64,000 bases of DNA from positions 34,616,763-34,680,762 of the forward strand of contig CM053252.1 in the NCBI GenBank assembly GCA_028583405.1, given 5' to 3'. Origin of the DNA: Pogonophryne albipinna. Lineage: Eukaryota; Chordata; Actinopteri; Perciformes; Artedidraconidae. Under the pieces are notes generated by a model, which had not been told where the DNA came from, made no database searches, and was given only the letters and a program-made list of their open reading frames with translations. A program made the position numbers and the translations under genes. Shown in pieces: positions 50,350 to 64,000 of the stretch. Within the stretch, counting starts at the first letter, position 1, and each line of letters starts with the position of its first letter.

Positions 50350-50420
<71 letters not shown>
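50134..50420. repeat. compound CA/CG microsatellite
   Basis: CA dinucleotides alternating with ACGC tetramers and CCCA tetramers, in repeating blocks, ending in a pure CA tract. Confidence 0.95.
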
Positions 50421-50421
<1 letters not shown>

Positions 50422-50953
50422 TCAGTGGCTGGCCCAGGCGTTGGGGTGCATAACTGACTCAGGGTCAGCATCAGGGTCCCCCCACTGCTATGAGGTTTCC
50501 ATGAAAGAGAGGGACTCGGCATTATTATTATTATTTTTATTATTATTATTGTTATTAGCCATATTATTAGAAAAAAGCTTCAGTATAAGTATAGGCCTTA
50601 GCCTTTGACCAAAGGCTTAAGTAATAATGCATATTAATTACAGTATAGGCTACAGTAAAATGATGTATAATAAAAAACATCCGAACAAAAATATACAATA
50701 ATAATAATATTAATAACAATAATAAGAATGTTCAATCAAAAGCAAATTGCCCAAAAAATATTATTTGCTTCATCTTTGCTCCAAACTGTCCCAGAGAATT
50801 GCACATAGGCCTACATACAGGCGCAGCTCCCATTAATGCTTCTCAGAGACTGTTCTGCAGCCGGGGTGAAAGGGCCGGGATCACTAATGATTATAATATA
50901 ATGTGCAGCGATAACCACTCCCTTTGAGATATTATCGCCCGGTGGCCAAAGCT
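50421..50953. other. intergenic, no gene seen
   Basis: An ATT microrepeat at 50520-50555 and AT-rich sequence. Confidence 0.5.
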
Positions 50954-51163
50954 CTGGGGACGGGCTGCATGGCTGCAGAGCGGCAGATAGCGGCAGAGAG
51001 CGGCAGACGGGCTGCATGGCTGCAGAGCGGCAGAGAGCGGCAGACGGGCTGCATGGCTGCAGAGCGGCAGAGAGCGGCAGACGGGCTGCATGGCTGCAGA
51101 GCGGCAGAGAGCGGCAGACGGGCTGCATGGCTGCAGAGCGGCAGATAGCGGCAGAGAGCTGCT
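50954..51163. repeat. 37-bp minisatellite, five units
   Basis: GGGCTGCATGGCTGCAGAGC recurs at 50962, 51009, 51046, 51083 and 51120. The spacing is 37 bp except for the first interval of 47, which has an extra GATAGCGGCA-type insertion. The repeat is open in several frames, but these are artefacts. Confidence 0.95.
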
Positions 51164-51958
51164 CGCCCATGCATCTGCTGCTTTTTATTTATTTATTATT
51201 TATCCGCGCATGCTTAGTCAGACCGATACGACATATAATTGCATATGTGTTTTGATAGTCCCCACTAATAAGTGATATCGTTCTTGTTGCCTGGGGCAGA
51301 AAAAAAACTGTGTACAGAACTGGAGGCCTTGTTGAAAACTTTTTTATTTGATTCCACAAGAAAATAGTCCCAAAGCTTTTTGGTTAGCAGTGGGATATAA
51401 AACATAACTTATATCAAACATGTCGTAGTTCTTATAAAGGTAAGATTACTCTAATGTAGTTATGTAAATGTAATGTAAATGCAAATCTAATGTCGTTTTT
51501 AAAATATGATTTTATTCCACTAAATATGATTTTTTTGCCTTTGCACTAAATCACTATCACCATTTTCTGAAGGGTTTCCACTGATTTATGTTCATTGGTG
51601 GAGCGATTGATATTCTCCATGATTAGAAACAAAGTTTTACAAACCTTCCTATCGTGAAAAAAATGAAGCTTTCATTAAAAGCCTTTAAAATGAAATATAT
51701 TGTTTTTGCAGCAGTTATTACTGCTCAACTATATTTATTAAATGTGTATTTATGGGTATAAAACTGTTTGAGGGGAGTTGCAACTACTCGTATCCTAAGT
51801 AGCTAGCTTTATTTGATCATGTCTATATTTCCTTAGAATGAATGTTCCTGCAAAAGCAGGCCTGGCACAGCAGCCAAACCATGGACAGGTCATATCTATA
51901 AATACCTCACAAAAGGAAAACATAATTATCAACATTCTCTGATCAATAGCAAACAACT
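51164..51958. other. intergenic, no gene seen
   Basis: AT-rich. Nothing recognised. Confidence 0.5.
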
Positions 51959-52060
51959 GGAGGAGGGAATGAGAGCAGGAGGAGCAGGAGGAGCAGGAGC
52001 AGGAGGAGGAGGAGGGGGAGGAGGAGGAGGAGCAGGAGGGGAGGAGGAGGAGGAGAAGTG
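51959..52060. repeat. purine-rich GGA/GCA triplet tract
   Basis: GGAGGAGCA-type triplets over about 100 bp, all purine except for the C of GCA units. Confidence 0.9.
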
Positions 52061-52483
52061 AGTGATGTTGCTGTGCTGGACGCACTATCCATCTTCATTG
52101 GAGCTTTGTGTGCGCAAAAAGCAAAGGCGCGCATAAGGTAAAGCCTGCATCAAAGCCGCGGCTTTATTTTTATATCCAATAGATCAGCAGGCAGACAAAG
52201 CTTTATTCTCGCCAGGAGACAGATATTTTACCTCTGCCTTACGGTTTTATGTTGGAGAGGTGTCAGCCGGGGGAAATGGATGGCTAATGCATAGGCAAAG
52301 CGCGACTCGCCTCGGCATGCACGTCAGAGGGGGCTGCAGGGAAGAGCAGCGGGGATTTAGGGCCCCTGGGGGCCCAACAGGGGGGCCGAACACTGGGGGG
52401 ATAGAAGCATCCCGACTCCACTCATAGTGTGGCTCATAACGCAGAACATAAGTTAAACAGATTGCATCCTTCTTTGCATTAGT

Positions 52484-52486
<3 letters not shown>

Positions 52487-52525
<39 letters not shown>
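52487..52525. repeat. (CA)n microsatellite
   Basis: About 19 CA units. Confidence 0.95.
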
Positions 52526-52526
<1 letters not shown>

Positions 52527-52542
52527 TATTGGATTTACATTA

Positions 52543-52852
52543 TATTACATGCTTCTGTCCAAAGGGTCTTACATGCCCTTCTTGTAGACTCATGGGACGG
52601 GAATCGAACCCCCACCCACTGATTGGTCCAAGTACTGAAAATGAGTAGTATTGAGATCCAATACTACCTTTAGATTCACAACCAAAATAAACTGAGAAAC
52701 AAAAATGTCTTATTAAAAGTTGTAAAAGATATTGATGAAATGTTTATTTTTTTCAGTGGAAGTTGCTTTATATTTACTGAGGGGATGGGATCAAACCACT
52801 GACCCCCTGATTGGTCAGCGCATGAATCCCCTGAGCCATAGCCACCTTTCAC
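52543..52852 (-). mobile_element. tRNA-derived SINE-like fragments, two in tandem
   Basis: On the minus strand GGTGGCTATGGCTCAGGGG (52850-52832, A-box-like) leads to GGTTTGATCCC (52797-52787, B-box). A second B-box-like GGTTCGATTCCC ends near 52599. TTCTGTCCAAAGGGTCTTAC upstream resembles a dispersed fish repeat. The pattern fits SINE heads, not functional tRNAs. Confidence 0.5.
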
Positions 52853-53879
52853 GACTACTGAATCAAAGTCATGCTGTCATCATAAAATAAGTTCCAGTTA
52901 TTTATTAAGATTAGACAGTGGAAGACACACACACTCATTCAGATATGATGTGTTAGGTGGGCCTGACTTTAGCTGAAAATACATACAAAATACAGGTGTT
53001 TATTCAGACGTTTAAATATCATTTAATGATTATTCCTTTAGGAGCCTAATATGTCACTTTTTTTGCATATTGAGGGTTCACAATGCTTATGGGGTACTTT
53101 ACAACATTTGTAATGGTCTCGATTTTAATGGGGTGATATGGTGGTCGTGTTGGTCCAAAGGTGAAATTCCACCTTGAAAATCAGTTGGAATGAGCCTTGA
53201 AATCTTCACTTCACCTGCCTCTTCTTCAGACCCCGCTAACACATCCCCGTACACAACTATTAGCTAGTTGTTAAAATATTATGCACTGCTCACTCCCTGA
53301 CATGAATGCAGATTTCTCACCACATGCTGCAAAGAGTTAACGAGATTTACAATGCTGCTCAAAACACAGAGCTTCCCTGTCATATTTCCCCCTCATGCTA
53401 AATAGAAATCTTAAGAAGTAATTGGAATTTACTGCATACCTGAATAACTGCATATAAATAAGCACACATTTCATCGGGGGGGTTCACTGACACAGTTTGG
53501 TCGCATAAAAACTGCTGCATACATTATAATACACAGCAAATAATCTTGTTTTGCTGAAGCCTTTGCTACATGCTTGGGATTCCGTCCAAATTACCCAGGA
53601 TTCAAACAAGCGTTTTCAATTTATTAAACCTATATAGGCAACATTTCATTTTAATGGGACAATTTATTTCTGTGTAGGGATTATCAGGGGCTGGTGTGTA
53701 AATCTGCAGTGTTTCTCTCATGTGAAGGCAGGCAGACTTCCTTTTGCTCAGGCCTGCGCAGTGGACAGAACAGGGAGCTTTGGGTTCCTCGAAAGGCCTG
53801 AAGCCTAGGTCCTCGTCCTGTGGCTGAAAGGCAAAAACTAGCTCATTGACTTTGGCCATGTCTCCCAGACAAATTCCTC
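52853..53879. other. intergenic, no gene seen
   Basis: Mixed composition with no domain-bearing frame. Confidence 0.5.
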
Positions 53880-54260
53880 AATTCTCAACACCTTTATGAG
53901 CCTGCATGCGCTTACTGAATTTGGTGGAGGAGGACACAAATCCTCCAGTTGGGATTGGCAGTCATGCCCCCATCTCTCGGCCCGACACGCTCGGGATGTA
54001 AAGTGGTCGTCGACGGCGCGACCCCCGGTCGAGGGGGCTCAGCGGATTTGGAGATAATGACATCGCCGCCTCTATTAAGATTCACATTAACCATTTCACC
54101 GCACGACCCCATTTCCCTTTGTCAAAAGCCTCGCAGCCTGTGGCAATATTCAGAGCTGGCCAAACAACCTGCGCGCATAACCTCTATTCCTGGGAAGGAC
54201 AAAAGACAGCCTGTCTATATGCAAAGAATACAGGGGAAATATATCCCACTTGTTGAAAGC
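53880..54260. promoter_or_regulatory. candidate conserved non-coding block
   Basis: CpG-containing, complex and repeat-free (GTCGTCGACGGCGCGACC near 54007, GGAGATAATGACATCG near 54049), followed by a microsatellite-bearing duplicated sequence. Composition stands out from neighbouring AT-rich DNA. Function inferred only. Confidence 0.25.
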
Positions 54261-54358
54261 GACTTAAAATTCATGGAACAAACTATTTGGCTACAAATAG
54301 ATCCCCTATGCATGTGTCTGATATTTTCCACATTGGAACACACTTAATCTATTCTTTT

Positions 54359-55804
<1,446 letters not shown>

Positions 55805-56003
55805 CAGTGGTGTAAAGTAACTAAGTACATTTACCCAAGTGCTGTACTTGAGTACAATATTAAGGTATACTTTACTCGAGTACATTTCTTTCTTGTAATC
55901 GTTCTATTTTTGACCTTCTCTTACAACTTATTTGGTATGTTGTTTATGTTTGCTACACCATACACCATAAGGCAAATTCCTTGTAGTGTAAACCTACAAG
56001 GCA

Positions 56004-56447
56004 TTACATTGATTCAGATTCTGCATTAGTCTTGTTTCCATCCCTGCTCCTCACTGAACTCTCTCCATTCACATTATTTACAGAATCTCCTCCTGTGCTC
56101 ATGTGCATGCAGAAGTTATGCTGCTGCATGGAGGACCCTCCTCCTCTCTTGACTACGCCTGCAGATGAGTTGAAAGGGTGAGGAGGTCGCAACCTTCCTG
56201 GGGGATGTTTTACGACGACACGGCCGGGAAGGTCTGATTTGTCTCCACTGGAGCGTGCTGCTGGCATCTTCACACCCAGGGAGAGAGAGAGAGCACAGAG
56301 GAAGAGTGAATACGTGATGGTTTGGGGGGTGATTGTTGGAGGTTGGACATCGCAGGGATGTAGGGGGGTGGTCTGTAAATGTGATGGTTTGGCACACTGC
56401 TGGTCAGCAGCAGCAGCAGCAGCAGCAGCACCCACCTTGACCCCCAC
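56004..56447 (-). CDS. uncharacterised open frame, doubtful
   Basis: A 147-codon frame opens MGVKVG, then eight alanines from a CAG repeat read on the minus strand, then ARSSGDKSDLPGRVVVKHPP, PHPFNSSAGVVKRGGG and a Ser/Asn-rich end. I do not recognise it. Its last codons fall in a retroelement-type tail and it lies inside a hAT-like element, so it is more likely chance or captured sequence than a gene. No splice partner was found. Confidence 0.15.
   Translation of the reverse strand: MGVKVGAAAAAAAADQQCAKPSHLQTTPLHPCDVQPPTITPQTITYSLFLCALSLSLGVKMPAARSSGDKSDLPGRVVVKHPPGRLRPPHPFNSSAGVVKRGGGSSMQQHNFCMHMSTGGDSVNNVNGESSVRSRDGNKTNAESESM
56405..56430. repeat. (CAG)8 triplet repeat
   Basis: Pure CAG units. 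A separate (GGA)n tract follows at 56473-56502. Confidence 0.95.
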
Positions 56448-56704
56448 TTAGGACATCCAGCTGAGCACTGAGGGAGGAGGAGGAGGAGGAGGAGGAGGAG
56501 GAACCTTTATCTCCATGTGGTAAACACACACAGATTGTGATCATTCAGGTTACAGTCGTCGTTACTGTTTCAACAAACATTTACTTTTTGACATATTTAT
56601 GCTGTGTGGTTCTAGTGATTAAGATGCCATTAGCTGTTGTTTTTTGTACCATAAAAATGGAAATGTAACCATTGGTATGATTGGAATGGAAAAACAATAT
56701 TTAA

Positions 56705-57388
56705 AGTGGACCTATCATGCTATATTCGAAATATATATTGTAGGGCCATACCTATACAAAACATGTCTGAGAAGTTTTTTTGCTTAAAATACCAAACAGA
56801 TCACTCATTGTAGCCATCCCTCATACTGCTCATACCCCTCTGTTGCAGCCCTGTTAGAGAAACGCGGATTTTGGGTCCTTAGCTTGAAATAAATAAAAGA
56901 GGAGACGGAGCTAATGCCTGATCAGAATTCTACCGGAGATAAAGTTAAATTCGGTTGTGATAAAACGCCATCCTGTTTAAACCACGTCAATGATTATTTC
57001 TTCTAACAGTATGGAGCTCAAATGCTTTTTCTCTTGGGGTTTATCACAAGGTGAGTTCCTTTTTTATTTCCTGCTTTTCAAACACATGTGCTCTTCAGTA
57101 CAGGTTAGCTCTGAGTGTTAGCGAGGCTTGCTAATGTAAACAAAGACGTCCAAAACACGTCAGGCATTGTTTCTGATGGCAACTTTCTGTGGGTCCGCCG
57201 CCGATTTGACGTCAGTTCGGATGGAAATCTGTATCCGCTCGTTGTACACCCGTTTTTAAAAGATTTGGGTACGGAGGAAAAGAGAGAGGGTTTTATTTTC
57301 TGATGCTGCGTGAGTTCCCTGACACACCGGGGACACATATTTATGTATAAAAGACATCACAAAGTGCATTTTGCATAATAGGTCCCCT
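56705..57388. mobile_element. TTAA-flanked MITE, Kolobok-like (copy 2)
   Basis: TTAA at 56701-56704 precedes AGTGGACCTATCATGC. The right end reads GCATAATAGGTCCCCT before TTAA at 57389-57392. The interior shares TATTGTAGGGCCATACCTAT and CGGGGACACATATT with copy 1 at 4318-5284. No transposase. Confidence 0.75.
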
Positions 57389-57785
57389 TTAAATGGTAAT
57401 GCATAGGACATCATTATTTGGTCATCAAACAGATGTCAGCAGTGTTGGAGTGTTTTTTGTTTGTACAACTACTAAAACACACTGTTAAACTACTATGTTG
57501 CAAGTAAAAGTCCAGCATTTAATATGTTATTTAAAAAGAAAGAATATCAGCAAAATGTACAACTAGTATTAAATGTAAAAAATCGAAAAAAACAAAACAA
57601 AAGACAAATGATTAAGATCAAATATAAATGAATGTGAATAGATGCCAATTATTTTCTTGCATTCGGCTAATTGATTAATCATCCGACCGTTCAGCTGTTG
57701 CTGGTTTAACTGTCAAACATATCTTAATCATTAAAGTAACTAGTAACCTACGGATGTAACATGAACGTAGTGGAGTACAACATGT

Positions 57786-58487
57786 TGTGCATGAATTAAT
57801 AATAAATAAAATAAAAAAGGTAAATCAAGGGTCTTGTAAAAGGACAATCTTTTGTCATAAAGATCAACAGCATGAGATCCAACGTTTTACCTCTTCTAAT
57901 CTTTCCAGGAGCGTTCCAGTTTACCTAACTCAATTAACCCCAATTACCTTGCGAAACCTCATAAAGACAGTTTCTCATCTGCGCCAGTTCTCTTGCTATC
58001 TTGATATTTACCCTGAAACTTCCCTAACCAAACCTACCTGTCATTTACTTGCTGTACTTACAATCTCAAACCTGTCTCTTATCTCTGTAAGTGTCGCTGA
58101 TCAATATAAATCAGCTTGTATTCAGTTGTTTGGAAAAAAGGCCCCCATCCGTCCTTTCGGAACAATTTAAGACCCATCTCAAATGACCTTTCATTTCTAA
58201 AGTATAGGAAACACTGAGCAGCTCTTTCATGATATAAAGGGGAATAACATCTTGGGATATTTCCTTCAGGCTTTTGACAAAAACACAGTACTGACACTGC
58301 TTTGTTAAGAGTTACAATTAACAACATATTGATAATTATATCTCAAAAGTCCATTAAATAATGTTTGTAGTAGTTCAGGGCAAGCTCTAAATTGGTTTAC
58401 GTCACAAACATTTAGAAGTCTCCATTGGTAACAAAGTGTCCTATGGGGTGCCTCGGTTTAGATTATATTAGATTCAACGGTAACACT
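57786..58487. other. intergenic, no gene seen
   Basis: AT-rich. A 127-codon frame at 57787-58170 lacks recognised domains. Confidence 0.5.
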
Positions 58488-59033
58488 TTATATTAAGGTA
58501 CACAAATTAACCACCAACTAGTTGTTAATTAACATGCATATTAGCAGTATATTGGCTCTTTATTAGTCATTATAAAACACTTATGAATGCCTTATTCTAC
58601 ATGACCATATTATACAAGTAATACGCCATTAGTTGAGAGTTTTTCCTCAATAACCCTCTAATTAGTGCTTATTTATTGCAAGTAAGGAAGTTGTTGTACA
58701 TGAGTTTGGGTCTTAATATGCCCTGCTCAATATGGGCCTAATAAGGCAGTAGTACCACAAGAATAGTAATTCTCCCATAATAACACTTAACAAATATGAT
58801 CTATTCGTAACAAGACATGAAACTATAAGTGTTAATTAAGTCTAAATAACTCAAAATTAGGTATTTATATCTAAGAACATGTTCCCTATTTTAAAGTGAA
58901 GTCTTGTTCATAACCAATAAGCTAGTAGTTTGACTCTAATTGACCTGAACAGGTTCCCTATTCTAAAGTTGCCTCCTCTTCACACTTTGTAAATACATTA
59001 TAGCACACAATTAGAGGGTTATTGAGGAAAAAC
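58488..59033. mobile_element. dispersed repeat with GGTAACACTTTAT terminus
   Basis: It begins GGTAACACTTTATATTAAGG, a terminus seen in abundant fish repeats. It contains a perfect 23-bp inverted repeat (58639-58661 and 59011-59033). The right boundary is not certain. Confidence 0.5.
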
Positions 59034-60545
59034 AAATAAAGCGCATTCGTTTTCAATTAATTTACAGAACAAATATAAGGTTTAGACATATATACATACA
59101 GATGTAATAAATAGAACATACAGATCTTACAAATAGTAAATAAAGACATTGTACGAGTCACAAGGAGTGCAATGTCCCTTAGTGTGAGGTGCTGTGGGTT
59201 AGAGCCCCATGACATTCAAAGGGGAGTGTTAGTGAGATTTACATTGATAATACCAAATAGCCAGGTTCTAATTTTTACCGTGCAAAAATCCAGCCAATAT
59301 ATGACTGCTGAGAATTGTACATACAAATCTGTTTGTAGATCAAATACTCTGAGTAAAAAAGCATGCAGCACTCGCCACCTTTCACAAATCTCACCATTTA
59401 TAGTAAATTGGCCTATATTGAACAAATCAATCTCACGCTTGGCAGTTCATCAATCTGCTTTTTCTTTGTTGCTTATTTGCAATCAACGAGCTCATTAATG
59501 GAGAAAATGAGTCACCCCGAGGCACTTCAGCTGGGGAGGAGAGGGTTAAGCAAGCTACACCAGGAAGAGGAACTTTATTTAGATGGAGTTTGCTGGAATG
59601 CACTTCCCTATGGGGCGTAGGTGGGAGAGTTAGCACAATGCAACACACATCCCCAACACACTCTCATAAATCATGTAATCCCTGATACTGGAAGACAAAC
59701 ATGGGAGCAGATCTAATCAGGACTTGGTAGAATCCTTTTATCTGGGCCCATCTCTGCCTGGTCACACACAGTACACAATCCCGCGCTCCCCTTATGACAA
59801 ACACTCCAATGGTTGATAGCCACTGATGGATAGGAGCTGGGGGTGGGGGCTGGGTGGGGCCTTTTGCCCAATACTGATGTTTTAAGGTTGATACACATCT
59901 CTGAATCTGTCCATTCAAAAACAAATAAATTGCCAATTACCAATAATCTTGAGATGCATTTCTGCTTTTAGATGAATACATTTTGACAAATAATAGACCA
60001 AACACAAACATTTTAAACAAAAATATTTTTAAATTGACCAAAGATTGTACCAATTTCTAGTCAATTATGCAATTCAGACATGGTGGGATTAAATGGGTGG
60101 CAGAGTTTATATTTATGTAGATTTAATGGATTTATTTGTCTTAATATTATTTGTCTGAGCAGATCTGTGTTTAACTGTGTAATATGTTGATGTAAAACAC
60201 CATCCACAAATGCAAACAAATAAAAAAATCTGCAATAATACAAAGATATTCCCCCAATAGGAATATAATGAAAATGTTATCAGCATTATTTATAACTTAA
60301 GAATACATTTTTGAAAATCTAGTGTTTGATATGCGGATCAAAAATGTGGAAGTGTCCTTGGGTAAGATACTCCCCAAATTGCTTCTAGGCTAAACTCATT
60401 AGCTAACTGTAATGTACTTTACTGTAGAATAATCTAATATATTTATTAAAGAACAGGAATGAGAGAGTATCTCTTTTGATTAAAGACCGTTATATTCGTT
60501 ATATTCAATAAGTTATTGCTCATGCAATGTTTAAATGCCATCTTC
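59034..60545. other. intergenic, no gene seen
   Basis: AT-rich. Frames at 59172-59498 and 59363-59620 have no known domains. Confidence 0.5.
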
Positions 60546-60852
60546 TCAGTAGTGGGAGGGAGTTGTCATTATCAGGCTTGAGTAAAATATAAAGCTACTT
60601 GTCATCAGCATAGCTATGCCTTTCATTCTGTATTTCTTGTTGATATTACCAAAAGGGACCATGTATAGTAAAAAGAGGAGTGGACCAAGACAGTTTCCCT
60701 GAGGAACACCAAAAGGCAAATAATATTTTCCTGATTCTTGACAAAAAGAGGTAAGAGCGCAACCATCGGAAAGTTTTTCCAAACAATCCATTCAAAATAA
60801 TATTGTGAATTTTGTTAAACACATTTTTGTCCAAAAGGAGACCTAATGTCAT
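60546..60852 (-). pseudogene. LINE reverse-transcriptase remnant
   Basis: The frame contains [20 protein letters not shown] (RT motif B) followed by a decayed region where YADD would be expected, and a second frame upstream with LLLDKNVFN and WLRSYL-type sequence. Frameshifts and stops show it is inactive. It is related to the L2/CR1 group. Confidence 0.75.
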
Positions 60853-61024
60853 CAGTGCTACTTCTGGGGTTACTCACTGACAACTTAAACCTGTTCACTC
60901 TAAACCTGGAGGAAAAAAGGAAAACCACTTTTATTGACTCTTTAAAACAACATTGCAAGAATATTCTCTTCAAAAGAAAGATTTGATAAAGGTATGACTT
61001 ACAGAAAATAAGACATACGCAACA
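60853..61024. other. intergenic
   Basis: Nothing recognised. Adjoins the 49-bp triplication. Confidence 0.5.
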
Positions 61025-61171
61025 GTGTATATATTCATTGGCCCATGTGAAAAGTGCAAATGTAACACCGTAAGTGTATATGTTCATTGGCCCATGTGAA
61101 AAGTGCAAATGTAACACCGTAAGTGTATATGTTCATTGGCCCATGTGAAAAGTGCAAATGTAACACCGTAA
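61025..61171. repeat. 49-bp tandem repeat, three units
   Basis: Units start at 61025, 61074 and 61123 (GTGTATATGTTCATTGGCCC and so on). They are nearly identical, with one A/G difference in the first unit. Confidence 0.97.
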
Positions 61172-62451
<1,280 letters not shown>

Positions 62452-62455
62452 TTAA

Positions 62456-62785
62456 AGAGGCTCTATTATGCTTTTTGGGGTTTTCTCTGTCCTGTATTGT
62501 GTTAAATAGGTTTTAGTGCATTTAAATGGTCTGCAAAGGCTAAAATCCCAAAGTTCCCTCCAGAAAGAGTTTCTCTCCCACACACTCCCCCGTGTCTGAG
62601 ACGCCTTCATTGGAGTCCTTTTTTTACTTCCGTGGCATAATGACATCACCATGTTACACTTGTGCTTCTCATGCACAGGCAGTATGAGAAACAAAAGACC
62701 TTTATGAACATTAAAGAATGTAAACATGTCACAGTAGAGGGACAACATACACATATGAACCTGGAATTGAGCATGATATGTCATC
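62456..62785. mobile_element. TTAA-flanked MITE, Kolobok-like (third, diverged)
   Basis: TTAA at 62452-62455, then AGAGGCTCTATTATGC. The right end GCATGATATGTCATC is followed by TTAA at 62786-62789. The termini are related to, but more diverged than, copies 1 and 2. No coding potential. Confidence 0.6.
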
Positions 62786-62789
62786 TTAA

Positions 62790-63224
<435 letters not shown>

Positions 63225-64000
63225 TAAACATATGCACTCAGGTTACTCTTCATTATAGGTAGACCAGATCAAACTAATGCAGTACAATACAACAGTCCGG
63301 CATATACCTATATGTGTTGTTCGACAATAACCAGAAATAGTAACTAATCTATCAGCTTGACAACAAAACAATTCAAAATGCGGAGGAAGGCCACCAGGTG
63401 AAGAATGAACTTTCTATCAACCATATTATTTTGCTGAGTATCGTGTTTTTATGTAGCAGTAGGTATTCCACTTTACATGCCAGCAAACACATGGGCAGGC
63501 ATGCAGTACGTGTCACAGCGAGACTGTGTACAGTGTGTTCTGTCAACAGCAGCAGTACCAGCGCTGAGCTGACAATAAAGCAGAGGAAGCTCTCAGTGGA
63601 GCCTACAGGTGCGCTGCATTGTCTTTCCTCTGTGACAGCCCTGAAAGGAGAACATGCTACTCACTGTGGCGAGCCTGATTGTAGTGGCGTTATCGACCAG
63701 CTCCCTGGTGTAATTCCCAGATACAGAGCAGCAGAGACAAACGCAGGTAAAAACACTCAAAATCTTTTATCTCCAGCAAGCAGCCGACGGCAGGGTGAGA
63801 GTTCTCCTTTCCCTCAAGCCAAAAGACAGAATACTGGCACGGATGCAGGCGTGATGTGCTTCCTGTTACTAGTCGAAACACATGCTTTAAACTAAGACCA
63901 GCTTTAAAGGAGATCCAAGACAAGACGACACCAGAACAAGACAACCGCTGCAGATTAAAGACATTTATTTGATATCTTTAACTCCACTCTATATACCTTT
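63225..64000. other. intergenic, no gene supported
   Basis: A 165-codon frame (63398-63895, plus) begins with a hydrophobic stretch (HIILLSIVFLCSS), but the rest has no domain and there is no homology I recognise. Left as non-coding. Confidence 0.4.

Larger units (their letters stand above)
55805..57785. mobile_element. fish hAT-type element, right end truncated, with nested MITE
   Basis: The left end CAGTGGTGTAAAGTAACTAA and following TACTTGAGTAC words match a common fish hAT family. At 57500-57785 AGTAAAAGTCCAGC, AGTAACTAGTAACC and GTAGTGGAGTACAA are its other subterminal part, but the terminal sequence is missing. A TTAA-flanked MITE is nested at 56705-57388. A GGCAAATTCCTTGTAGTG stretch (55970) is a retroelement-type tail. 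Confidence 0.6.

Noticed and set aside
50954..51163. Repetitive Ala/Arg-rich protein
   Set aside because: The frame arises from the 37-bp minisatellite and is open on both strands. No start context or flanking coding sequence.
57787..58170. 127-codon plus-strand frame
   Set aside because: AT-rich, with no recognisable domain, next to a decayed hAT end.
61025..61171. CRISPR-like array
   Set aside because: The units are contiguous 49-bp tandem copies without distinct spacers, in a vertebrate genome.
63398..63895. 165-codon frame with a hydrophobic start
   Set aside because: No homology or domain seen, no supporting neighbours or splice signals assessed. Chance frames of this size occur in such DNA.

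Overview
The window looks like a stretch of teleost fish genome, probably from a percomorph. This is inferred from the LHX1 protein sequence and from the repeat families. Those families are L2-type LINEs with a tail of GCCTT repeats, hAT transposons, TTAA-flanked miniature elements and very long CA/GT microsatellites. It is not bacterial: the main gene is split by introns with canonical GT-AG junctions.

I can support only one host gene. A LIM-homeobox transcription factor of the LHX1 type lies on the minus strand from 46593 (ATG) to 39979 (stop) in five exons that join in frame to a 407-residue protein. It has two LIM domains, a homeodomain interrupted by an intron after the residue preceding the WFQN motif, and the characteristic LHX1 C-terminus. 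Divergence in LIM2 and the linker suggests the lhx1b duplicate rather than lhx1a, but this is not certain. Its promoter side is at about 46600-47420 and its 3' UTR runs below 39979. Single-copy-looking, homeodomain-motif-containing blocks around it (3180-4075, 8920-9130, 10490-10870, 37400-38140, intron 1, 48770-49500, 53880-54260) are candidates for conserved regulatory elements.

The left half is dominated by mobile DNA. From left to right: a hAT with a BED-finger transposase remnant (1-1063); a TTAA-flanked MITE (4318-5284); a long-TIR element with 7-bp target duplication and a THAP-domain remnant (11397-14315); an almost full-length Charlie-like hAT whose transposase frame has only three stop codons (14741-17657); a nested stack (20611-26405) in which a dispersed repeat holds an L2, which holds a hAT that holds another hAT, plus a second L2 in the opposite orientation; and a second long-TIR element (27428-31102) that has itself received two related MITEs, each carrying the same 23-bp-arm hairpin. 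Many insertions have clear target-site duplications, so their order can be read.

The right part (47-64 kb) is intergenic with microsatellites, a 37-bp minisatellite, a 49-bp triplication, two more TTAA-flanked MITEs, SINE-like fragments and a LINE remnant. No CRISPR, rRNA, functional tRNA or prokaryotic-type operon was found. The most novel-looking item is the pair of long-TIR, 7-bp-TSD elements, which share a core but have different outer arms.
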